From: Quadrisphaera sp. INWT6
GTDB taxonomy: Bacteria; Actinomycetota; Actinomycetes; Actinomycetales; Quadrisphaeraceae
NCBI RefSeq assembly: GCF_015390235.1
Contig: NZ_VUOH01000004.1
Span: 434,001-498,000, forward strand
Length of the DNA: 64,000 nucleotides
Direction: 5' to 3'
Shown here piece by piece: positions 26,429 through 33,590 of this stretch. The number at the start of each line of letters is the position of its first letter. The stretch's first letter is position 1. A program made the position numbers and the translations under genes. The notes under the pieces are model-generated. The model did no database searches. It saw only the letters and a list, made by a program, of their open reading frames with translations, and was not told where the DNA came from.

Positions 26429-26776
26429 TCAGATCTCGACGAGGCCGAGGTCGACGACGACGGTGCCCACCACGCCGGCGGGCGCCGCGACGTGCAGCTC
26501 GAGCACCTCACCGGCCTCGACGTCCTCCACCACCCGCAGCGGCACGTGCACGTCGCCCTTGGCGCCGATGGGGAACCAGCGCATCGGGACCCCGTCGCGG
26601 ACCAAGACCGCGACCACCAGCTCGTCGCTGGCGTTGCCGCCGCGGACGTACAGCACCTGGGCGCGGCGGCCCTCGGGCACGGTGTAGGTCAGGGACTCGT
26701 CGAGCAGCTCGTGCTTGTCGAGGCCCTGCCCGGTGACGGGGAAGACCCCCTGCAGGAAGCGGAAGGTCGAGCTCAT
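26429..26776 (-). CDS. 115-aa protein of the nitrate operon, unknown function
   Basis: 115 aa, no signal peptide, no cysteines of note, mostly beta-rich: FRFLQGVFPVTGQG, LTYTVPEGRRAQVLYVRGG, VPMRWFPIG and GEVLELHVAAPAGV. Its ATG overlaps the nasA stop by 4 bp (ATGA) and nirB starts 19 bp further on, so it is locked into the operon. The family is not recognised. Possible roles are an accessory or electron-transfer scaffold for the nitrate or nitrite reductase, by position only. Confidence 0.65.
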   Translation of the reverse strand: MSSTFRFLQGVFPVTGQGLDKHELLDESLTYTVPEGRRAQVLYVRGGNASDELVVAVLVRDGVPMRWFPIGAKGDVHVPLRVVEDVEAGEVLELHVAAPAGVVGTVVVDLGLVEI

Positions 26777-29048
26777 CGGGACTCTCCAGACGTGAGGGGG
26801 TCTCGGGTCGGTTCACGGGTCAGGTCGACGGCATCCGGGTCTGCGCCGTCGGGGTCGTGGCGCTCCAGGCGCACGGCGCACGCCTTGAACTCCGGCATGC
26901 GGCTCACGGGGTCCAGGCGGGTGTCGGTGAGGGCGTTGGCGACGCTCATCCCGCCCCAGTGGAACGGCACGAAGACCGTCCCGGCGGTGATGTCGCGGGT
27001 GACGCGGGCGCGGAACAGCGCGGTGCCGCGGCGGGTGGTGAGGCGCACGAGGTCGCCGTCGGCCACGCCGTGGCGGCGGGCGAGGTCGGGGTGCACCTCG
27101 GCGCGGGCGTCGGGCTCGGCCATGACCAGCTGGCGCACGCGCCGGGTCTGGGCGCCCGACTGGTACTGCGCCATCGTCCGGCCCGTGGTGAGCACGTACG
27201 GGTACTCGTGCCCGGGCCGCTCGGCGCGGGGGGTGTACCTGACGACGGCGCACTGGGCGCGGCCGTCGTGCGTCGGGAAGGACTCGGCGAACAGCCGCGG
27301 GGTGCCCGGGTGCTGCTCGCCGTCCGCCCCGTCCGGCGGTGCGGGGCAGGGCCAGAACACGCCCTGCTCGGCGTCGAGGCGCTCGTAGGTGATGCCGGAG
27401 TAGTCCGCACGGCCCCCGGCGCTGGCGGCGCGCAGCTCGGTGAACACGGCCTCGGGCTCGGTGGGGAACGCGGCGTCGGCGTCGAGGCCCTCGGGCAGCT
27501 CGAGGCGGTGGGCCAGGGCGTTGAGCAGCTCGAGGTCGTCGCGGACGCCGTCGGGCGGCGCCAGCGCGCGGCGGCGGAGGATGACGCGCCCCTCGACGTT
27601 CGTCATCGTCCCGGCCTCCTCGGCCCACTGGGCGGTCGGCAGCACGACGTCGGCCAGCGCCGCGGTCTCCGAGAGGACCAGGTCGGCGACGACGAGGTGG
27701 TCCAGCGCCGCGAGCCGGCGGCGCACGCGCTCGGCGTCCGGAGCCGAGACCACCGGGTTGGAGGCCAGCAGGAGCAGGGTGCGCACCCCGCCCTCGGTCC
27801 CGAGGGCGTCGAGCATCTCGTAGGCGGAGCGGCCGGGGCCGGGCAGCACCGACGGGTCGACGCCCCAGACGCCGGCGACGTGGGCGCGGGCGGCGGGTCG
27901 GAGATGGAGCGGTAGCCGGGCAGCTGGTCGGCCTTGAGGCCGTGCTCGCGGCCGCCCTGGCCGTTGCCCTGGCCGGTGACGGTGCCGAAGCCGGAGCCGG
28001 GGCGGCCCGGCAGCCCGAGGGCCAGGGCGAGGTTGGCCTGCGCCAGCACGGTGTCGGTCCCGTTGGCGTGCTGCTCGGCGCCGCGGCCGGAGAGCATCAC
28101 GGCCCCCCCGCGCCGCGACGCGTCGGCGAGCAGGCGGACGGCGCGGCGCAGGTCTCCCTCGGGCACCCCGGTGGTGCGCTCGACGCGGTCGGGCCACCAC
28201 TGGGCGGCTGCCGCGGCGGCGGCCTCGAACCCGGTGGTGCGGGTCTCGACGTACTCGTGGTCCACGAACCCGTCACGCACCGCGACGTGCAGCATGCCGA
28301 GCAGCAGGGGCAGGTCGGTGCCGGGCACGGGGGCCAGGTGGACGCCCTGCGCAGCGGCCGCGGCGGCGGTCGGCGTGCGGCGCGGGTCGACCACGACCAG
28401 CGAGGCGCCGCGGGCGCGGGCGGCGTCGAAGTGCTGCATCGCCGGAGGCATCGTGGCGGCGGGGTTGCCGCCGGTGATCATGATGGCGTCGGCGTCGGCG
28501 AGGTCGGCCAGCGGGAACGGCAGTCCCCGGTCGACGCCGAAGACGCGGTTCGTGGCGGCGGCGGCGCTGCTCATGCAGAAGCGGCCGTTGTAGTCGATGG
28601 CGCTGGTGCGCAGGGCGACGCGGGCGAACTTGCCCAGGGCGTACGCCTTCTCGTTGGTGAGGCCGCCGCCGCCGAAGACCCCGACGGCGTCGCGGCCGTG
28701 GCGGGCCTGGGTGCCGGTGACCGCGGCGACGACGCGCTCGAGGGCCTCCTCCCAGCTGGCCTCGACCAGCGGGGAGGTGCGGTCACCGGGGACGGCGCGC
28801 ACCAGCGGTGACAGCAGGCGCTCGGGGTGGTCGAGCAGCTCGTGCGCCGTCCACCCCTTGGAGCACAGACCGCCGCGGTTGGTGGGGAAGTCGGGGTCGG
28901 GCTCGAGGGTGGCCGGGCGACCGCCGGCGGTCAGGAGGATGCCGCACTGCAGGCTGCAGTAGGGGCAGTGCGTGCGCGTCGTCGTCCGGACCGGCGGCTG
29001 GCGGAGGCCAGCACCGGTCCGGACGACGGGCGTGTCCAGGAGGACCAA
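26773..29048 (-). CDS. nasA: Assimilatory nitrate reductase, molybdopterin subunit (one frame break)
   Basis: Cytoplasmic Mo-bisMGD enzyme reducing nitrate to nitrite. The N-terminal [4Fe-4S] cysteines are HCPYCSLQCG and GGLCSKGW; GVFGGGGLTNEKAY, ITGGNPAATMPPAM and GQGNGQGGREHG follow, and the C-terminal MopB domain has YPYVLTTGRTMAQYQSG. Near 27897 the frame breaks: restoring one C in GACCCGCC gives SISDPAARAHVAGVWG. Corrected length is about 758 aa. The start is uncertain: the frame opens at TTG 29048, 2 bp after the narK stop, with no good Shine-Dalgarno, and a strong hairpin lies just after it. Electron donor unknown; no separate ferredoxin gene is near. Confidence 0.88.
28980..29028 (-). 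other. Large perfect hairpin at the narK-nasA junction
   Basis: Arms cgtcgtccggaccgg (28980-28994) and ccggtccggacgacg (29014-29028) are exact complements; inside, GCTGGC-GGAG-GCCAGC forms a second 6-bp stem. The RNA would be about 49 nt and extremely stable. It begins 22 bp after the narK stop and overlaps the first codons of nasA if TTG 29048 is the start. It could be an attenuator, a processing or stability element, or a partial terminator. Confidence 0.7.
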
Positions 29049-29050
29049 CG

Positions 29051-30460
29051 TCAGATCCGCTCGCTCAGGCCCAGCGCGCCCTTGCGGGCGTAGACGGCCC
29101 CGGTGACCGCGATGCAGAGGACGTAGAAGGCCACGAAGCTCCACAGCGCCGGCTGCAGGGAGCCGAACTGGGCGGTGGAGGTGGCGAACCCGCGGTTGAC
29201 CAGGAAGCCGCCGTAGGCGCCGATGCCCGCCGAGATGCCGATGCAGGCCGAGGCGGTCCGCTTGGCGCGGACCATGCCGTCGACGTCGTCCGTGGAGGTC
29301 CGGCCGCGGAAGATGGCCGGGATCATGCGGTAGGTGGAGCCGTTGCCGATGCCGCTGGCGACGAACAGCACCATGAAGGCCCCGAAGAACAGCGGCAGGC
29401 TCTGGACCTGCAGCGCCATGACCGCGCCGACGGCCCCCAGGGCGAGGACGGCGAAGGCGGCGATGCTGACGCGGGCGCCGCCCACGCGGTCGGCGAGCTT
29501 GCCGCCCCACGGCCGGGCGAGGGACCCGATGAGGGCGCCGAGGAAGGCGATGCCGAGGTTCACCTCGGGGAACTGGTTCTTGAGCAGGAGCGGGAACGCG
29601 GCGGCGTAGCCGATGAACGAGCCGAAGGTGCCGATGTAGAAGAGCGAGACGAGCCACGTGTGCCGGTTGCGCGCTGCGAGCTTCCACGCCTCGCCGTCGG
29701 CCTTCGCCTGCGACAGGTTGTCCATGTACCGCCAGGCGCCCAGCGCCGCGAGCAGCACCAGCGGGATGAGGATGTAGGCGGGCCGTGCGGTGCTGGCGGC
29801 GACGCCGGCCACCACCAGGAACGGCGTGACGAACTGGATCACGGCCACGCCGATGTTGCCGCCGGCCGCGTTGAGGCCGAGCGCGGCCCCCTTCTCCTTC
29901 TCGGGGAAGAAGAAGGAGATGTTGCTCATCGAGGAGGCGAAGTTGCCGCCGCCGAAGCCGGCGGTCGCGGCGATGGTGAGCATGAGCCAGAACGGGGTGC
30001 CGGGGTTGGTGGCGACGTGGGCCAGGCCGAGGCACGGGATGACGAGCAGCAGCGCGGAGACGATCGTCCAGTTGCGGCCGCCGAACCTCGCGACGGCGAA
30101 GGAGTACGGGAAGCGCATCGTCGCGCCGACCAGCACCGGGATGGAGACGAGCCAGAGCGCCTGGCTGACGGTGATCGGGTAGCCGGCGGCGATGAGCACC
30201 GGCGTGGCGATCGACCAGAGCTGCCAGACGGTGAAGCCGAGGAACTCGGCGGCGATGGACCACCACAGGTTGCGGCGGGCGACGGCGCGGCCGCCGCCCT
30301 CCCACTGGACGTGGTCCTCGGGGTTCCACCGGTCGACCCAGCGGCCGCGCCGCGGGGCGTCGATCGTGCCGACGGCGCCGGAGGGCGCAGCGTCGGGAGT
30401 GGTGACCACCTCGAGGCGGTCGGGCGCTGCGGCGCGCGTGGCGCGGGTGTCCTGCGACAT
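29051..30460 (-). CDS. narK: Nitrate/nitrite transporter NarK (MFS)
   Basis: Twelve-helix inner-membrane transporter bringing in nitrate (and/or exporting nitrite); 469 aa. The NarK nitrate-signature region is seen as ATAGFGGGNFASSMSNISFF, with the second-half counterpart around IGISAGIGAYGGFLVN. The start at ATG 30460 follows the operon promoter region. It is the first gene of the nitrate operon; nasA follows directly. Confidence 0.93.
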   Translation of the reverse strand: MSQDTRATRAAAPDRLEVVTTPDAAPSGAVGTIDAPRRGRWVDRWNPEDHVQWEGGGRAVARRNLWWSIAAEFLGFTVWQLWSIATPVLIAAGYPITVSQALWLVSIPVLVGATMRFPYSFAVARFGGRNWTIVSALLLVIPCLGLAHVATNPGTPFWLMLTIAATAGFGGGNFASSMSNISFFFPEKEKGAALGLNAAGGNIGVAVIQFVTPFLVVAGVAASTARPAYILIPLVLLAALGAWRYMDNLSQAKADGEAWKLAARNRHTWLVSLFYIGTFGSFIGYAAAFPLLLKNQFPEVNLGIAFLGALIGSLARPWGGKLADRVGGARVSIAAFAVLALGAVGAVMALQVQSLPLFFGAFMVLFVASGIGNGSTYRMIPAIFRGRTSTDDVDGMVRAKRTASACIGISAGIGAYGGFLVNRGFATSTAQFGSLQPALWSFVAFYVLCIAVTGAVYARKGALGLSERI

Positions 30461-30477
30461 GCCACGGAACGTACGGA

Positions 30478-30491
30478 CGCCGTGTTGCGCC
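30478..30491 (-). promoter_or_regulatory. 14-bp element before narK, identical to the one before cysG
   Basis: cgccgtgttgcgcc lies 18 bp upstream of the narK ATG; the same 14-mer lies 17 bp upstream of the chosen cysG start. Weaker GTG-rich copies (30495, 30503, 30513) follow upstream. Candidate NnaR or GlnR-type control site. Part of it may overlap the narK promoter. Confidence 0.6.
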
Positions 30492-30521
30492 CCCGTGCCG
30501 TTGTGTGACGCCGTGTGAACA

Positions 30522-30558
30522 CTCCCCTCACGGCCCCGGGGCGGGACTGTGAGGGGAG
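30522..30558. terminator. Hairpin CTCCCCTCAC/GTGAGGGGAG downstream of the FKBP gene
   Basis: Perfect 10-bp inverted repeat with a GC-rich 17-nt loop, 49 bp after the FKBP stop on the minus strand and upstream of the narK control region. It would separate the FKBP transcript from the nitrate operon. Confidence 0.55.
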
Positions 30559-30606
30559 CGCCGGGTCACGTGGAGCTGGTCGAGCGGATGGAGCTGGTCG
30601 CGCTGG

Positions 30607-30996
30607 TCAGCGGACGCCGACGAGGTCGACCACGAAGACGAGGGCCTCGTCCGGGCCGATGACGCCACCGGCGCCGCGCTTGCCGTAGGCCAGGTGCGAG
30701 GGGATCTCCAGGCGCCGGCGGCCGCCGACGCGCATGCCGAGCAGGCCGTCGTCCCAGCCCTTGATGACCTGGCCGACGCCGACGCGGAAGCTGAGCGGCT
30801 CGCCGCGGTCCCAGGAGGCGTCGAACTGCTCGCCGGTGGAGTGGGTGACGCCCACGTAGTGGGTGGTGACGGTGGCGCCCGGGGTGGCCTCGTCGCCGTC
30901 GCCGACGGTGATGTCGGTGATGACGAGCTCGGTGGGGGCCGGACCCTCGGGCGGGTCGACCTCAGGACGGGATGCTGCTGAGTCGTGGGTGCTCAT
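30607..30996 (-). CDS. FKBP-type peptidyl-prolyl cis-trans isomerase, cytoplasmic
   Basis: 129 aa, one FKBP domain, no signal peptide. Conserved residues are visible: TTHYVGVTHSTGEQFDASWDRG, GQVIKGWDDGLLGMRVGGRR and LAYGKRGAGGVIGPDEALVF. Four bases separate its start from the lipoprotein FKBP gene on the same strand. FKBP genes next to pafA are common in actinobacteria. Function: proline isomerisation/protein folding. Confidence 0.93.
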   Translation of the reverse strand: MSTHDSAASRPEVDPPEGPAPTELVITDITVGDGDEATPGATVTTHYVGVTHSTGEQFDASWDRGEPLSFRVGVGQVIKGWDDGLLGMRVGGRRRLEIPSHLAYGKRGAGGVIGPDEALVFVVDLVGVR

Positions 30997-31000
30997 GGGT

Positions 31001-32038
31001 TCACTGTGCCGCGAGGACGTCGACGACGAACACCAGGGTCGACCCGGCGGGGATCGCCTCGCCCTGGGCCTGGTCTCCGTAGCCCTTGTCCGGCGGCACG
31101 ACGAGCAGCACCTGGCTGCCCACCGGGACCCCCAGCAGCCCCTCGTTCCAGCCGTCGATCACGCCGCCGCCCTGGGTGAAGGTGAACGGGGTGCCCTTCT
31201 CCCAGGAGGAGTCGAAGACCTGCCCGGTGCTCCAGGTGACGCCGGTGTACTGGACGGTCAGGCTCTGGCCGGCCTGGACGGGGTCACCGCTGCCCTTGAT
31301 GAGCAGCTGCGACTCGAGCTGCGACGGCGGGGTCGCAGCGGAGTCGACCGTGATGGTGGGCGTGTGGGTGCTCGGGTCGACCTGGACCGTCGGCAGGCCC
31401 GCGGGGAAGGTCGACGGGTCGACGGCCTCGCCCGTGGCGTAGCCGGGCGCCACCGACTTCACGTCGATCAGGTAGACGAGCGTGTCCTCGGCGCCGATCT
31501 TGGCCTGGGCCAGACCGCCCTGCGGCCCGTAGCCGTCAGCCGGGGTCACCGCGGCGAGGACCCGGCTGCCCACCTTCGCGCCCGTCAGCGCCTTGACGAA
31601 GCCCGGGATGACACCGCCGCCCAGCACGAACGACACCGGGGGCTGGCCCTGCCCGAAGGAGCTGCTGCCGAAGGACTCGCCCGTCGTGCCGTTGACCCCG
31701 ACGAACTCGACGGTGACGACGTCGCCCTCCTCGGCCGCGGCGCCGTCGCCCTCCGTCAGCACGCGCGTGGCGGTCTCGGTCACCGACAGCGGCGCGCCGA
31801 CGTCCACGGTCGGCACGGCGGCCTGACCGGTGGCGCCCGCGGCGGGGTCGGTGACGGTGACGGCGCCGAAGTCGCCGCTGGCCGTGACGGCGCTGCTGGG
31901 GGTCTTCGTGCTGGTCGCGGCGGATGACGCCGCGTCCTGCGCGTCACCGCTGCCGCTGGAGCAGCCGGTCAGGGCGAGGGCCGCGGCGAGCAGCACGGCG
32001 GGCAGCGCAGCGGGGGTGGCGTGACGGCGGGAGAGCAC
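31001..32038 (-). CDS. Lipoprotein with two FKBP domains
   Basis: 345 aa. A signal peptide ending LALTGCSSGS gives a lipobox, so it is exported and lipid-anchored. Two FKBP repeats follow: the first (GDVVTVEFVGVNGTTGESF, VIPGFVKALTGAKVGSRV) is divergent; the second (SLTVQYTGVTWSTGQVFDSSW, VIDGWNEGLLGVPVGSQ, PDKGYGDQAQG) is closer to active enzymes. Likely an extracytoplasmic folding factor. It starts 33 bp after the pafA stop. Confidence 0.92.
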   Translation of the reverse strand: MLSRRHATPAALPAVLLAAALALTGCSSGSGDAQDAASSAATSTKTPSSAVTASGDFGAVTVTDPAAGATGQAAVPTVDVGAPLSVTETATRVLTEGDGAAAEEGDVVTVEFVGVNGTTGESFGSSSFGQGQPPVSFVLGGGVIPGFVKALTGAKVGSRVLAAVTPADGYGPQGGLAQAKIGAEDTLVYLIDVKSVAPGYATGEAVDPSTFPAGLPTVQVDPSTHTPTITVDSAATPPSQLESQLLIKGSGDPVQAGQSLTVQYTGVTWSTGQVFDSSWEKGTPFTFTQGGGVIDGWNEGLLGVPVGSQVLLVVPPDKGYGDQAQGEAIPAGSTLVFVVDVLAAQ

Positions 32039-32070
32039 CCGAGCACGTTACGCGAGCGACCTGGGTGCTC

Positions 32071-33441
32071 TCACATGCTCGCGATCAGGCGCTCGACGCG
32101 CTCGTCGACGGCGCGGAACGGGTCCTTGCACAGCACCGTGCGCTGCGACTGGTCGTTCAGCTTCAGGTGCACCCAGTCGACGGTGAAGTCGCGGCGCTTC
32201 TCCTGGGCGGCGCGCACGAAGTCTCCGCGCAGGCGGGCGCGCGTGGTCTGCGGCGGGACGCTGGTCGCCTCGAACACCTCGATGTCGCTGCTCACGCGCT
32301 CGACCATGCCGCGCGCGGCCAGCATGTTGTACAGCCCGCGGCGGCGGGAGACGTCGTGGTAGGCCAGGTCGAGCCGGGCCACGCGGGCGTCGGACAGCGG
32401 CAGGGAGTGCCGCGCCTGGTAGCGCTCCACCAGCTTGAGCTTGATCACCCAGTCGAGCTCGCGGTCGACCAGCGACAGGTCGCCGTCACGGACGGCGCGC
32501 AGGCCCCGCTCCCACAGGTCGAGCACGCGCTTGTCGGTGGGCTGGCGCACGCCGTCCTCCTCGACGAAGGCCTTGGCGCGCTCCAGGTACTGCTCCTGCA
32601 CGTCGAGGGCGCAGGCCTCGCCGCCGCCGGCGAGCTTGAGCATCCGCCGCCCGGTGGTGTCGTGGCTGACCTCGCGGATGGCGCGGATCGGGTTCTCGAG
32701 GGTGAGGTCGCGCATCGTGGTGCCGGCCTCGAGCATCCTCAGGACGATGTCGACGGCGCCGACCTTGAGCATCGTCGTCGTCTCGGACATGTTCGAGTCG
32801 CCGACGATGACGTGCAGCCGGCGGAACCTGTCGGCGTCGGCGTGCGGCTCGTCGCGGGTGTTGATGATCGGCCGCGAGCGCGTGGTGGCGCTGGAGACGC
32901 CCTCCCAGATGTGGTCGGCGCGCTGGGAGAGGCAGTAGACGGCGCCGCGGGGGGTCTGGAGCACCTTGCCGGCGCCGACGAGCACCTGGCGCGTGACCAG
33001 GAACGGGATGAGGACGTCGGCCAGGCGGGAGAACTCCCCCTGGCGCGGCACGAGGTAGTTCTCGTGGCAGCCGTAGGAGTTGCCGGCGGAGTCGGTGTTG
33101 TTCTTGAACAGGAACACCTCGCCGCCGATGCCCTCCTCGGCGAGGCGGCGCTCGGCGTCGACGGTGAGGCCCTCGAGGATGCGCTCGCCGGCGCGGTCGT
33201 GGACGACGAGCTGGCGCACGTCGTCGCACTCGGGGGTGGCGTACTCGGGGTGGGAGCCGACGTCGAGGTAGAGCCGCGCGCCGTTGCGCAGGAAGACGTT
33301 GGAGGACCGCCCCCACGAGACGACCTTGCGGAACAGGTACCGGGCCACCTCGTCGGCCGACAGCCGTCGCTGGCCGTCGGCGGCGCACGTGACTCCGTAC
33401 TCGGTCTCCAGCCCCAGGATCCGACGGTCCACGTCGTTCAC
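32071..33441 (-). CDS. pafA: Pup-protein ligase PafA
   Basis: Ligates deamidated Pup to lysines of target proteins using ATP; 456 aa. [13 protein letters not shown] carries the catalytic glutamate of the Pup ligase/deamidase superfamily; [35 protein letters not shown] and [16 protein letters not shown] follow. GTG 33441 and GTG 33432 are both possible starts; either begins close to the catalytic strand. It is 13 kb from pafBC and 3.6 kb from prcA, so the locus is split compared with mycobacteria. Confidence 0.95.
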   Translation of the reverse strand: MNDVDRRILGLETEYGVTCAADGQRRLSADEVARYLFRKVVSWGRSSNVFLRNGARLYLDVGSHPEYATPECDDVRQLVVHDRAGERILEGLTVDAERRLAEEGIGGEVFLFKNNTDSAGNSYGCHENYLVPRQGEFSRLADVLIPFLVTRQVLVGAGKVLQTPRGAVYCLSQRADHIWEGVSSATTRSRPIINTRDEPHADADRFRRLHVIVGDSNMSETTTMLKVGAVDIVLRMLEAGTTMRDLTLENPIRAIREVSHDTTGRRMLKLAGGGEACALDVQEQYLERAKAFVEEDGVRQPTDKRVLDLWERGLRAVRDGDLSLVDRELDWVIKLKLVERYQARHSLPLSDARVARLDLAYHDVSRRRGLYNMLAARGMVERVSSDIEVFEATSVPPQTTRARLRGDFVRAAQEKRRDFTVDWVHLKLNDQSQRTVLCKDPFRAVDERVERLIASM

Positions 33442-33507
33442 AGTACGTCGCGGTGTTGGGGGGCGGCCGGTCCGGTGGCGGGAGCCGGCAGGAGCTCGTC
33501 CGTCGGC

Positions 33508-33540
33508 GGGCCGCTCCTGGGCCGCTCCTGGGCCGCTCAG
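33508..33540. repeat. 11-bp repeat GGGCCGCTCCT (3 copies)
   Basis: Two perfect copies and one variant (GGGCCGCTCAG) between pafA and the HNH gene. The unit is close to a rotation of the 11-bp minisatellite at 39.9 kb (GGGCCGCTGAG). Confidence 0.65.
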
Positions 33541-33554
33541 GCGCCCTCGAGGGG

Positions 33555-33584
33555 TTGCGACGTCGAACGCGTGTTCGATATGAT
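33555..33584 (+). promoter_or_regulatory. SOS promoter: TTGCGA -35, LexA box TCGAAC-GCGT-GTTCGA, TATGAT -10
   Basis: TTGCGA (33555-33560) and TATGAT (33579-33584) are 18 bp apart; the perfect actinobacterial SOS box TCGAAC-N4-GTTCGA (33563-33578) fills the spacer. The -10 ends 6 bp before the ATG at 33591, so the transcript would be leaderless. LexA bound here would block RNA polymerase. Confidence 0.85.
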
Positions 33585-33590
33585 CACGGC

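Noticed and set aside
32531..32539. TTGTCGGTG, a match to the PafBC-dependent promoter -35 motif
   Set aside because: It is inside pafA coding sequence and has no TANNNT at the right distance; a similar match at 7886-7894 inside lnt fails for the same reasons.
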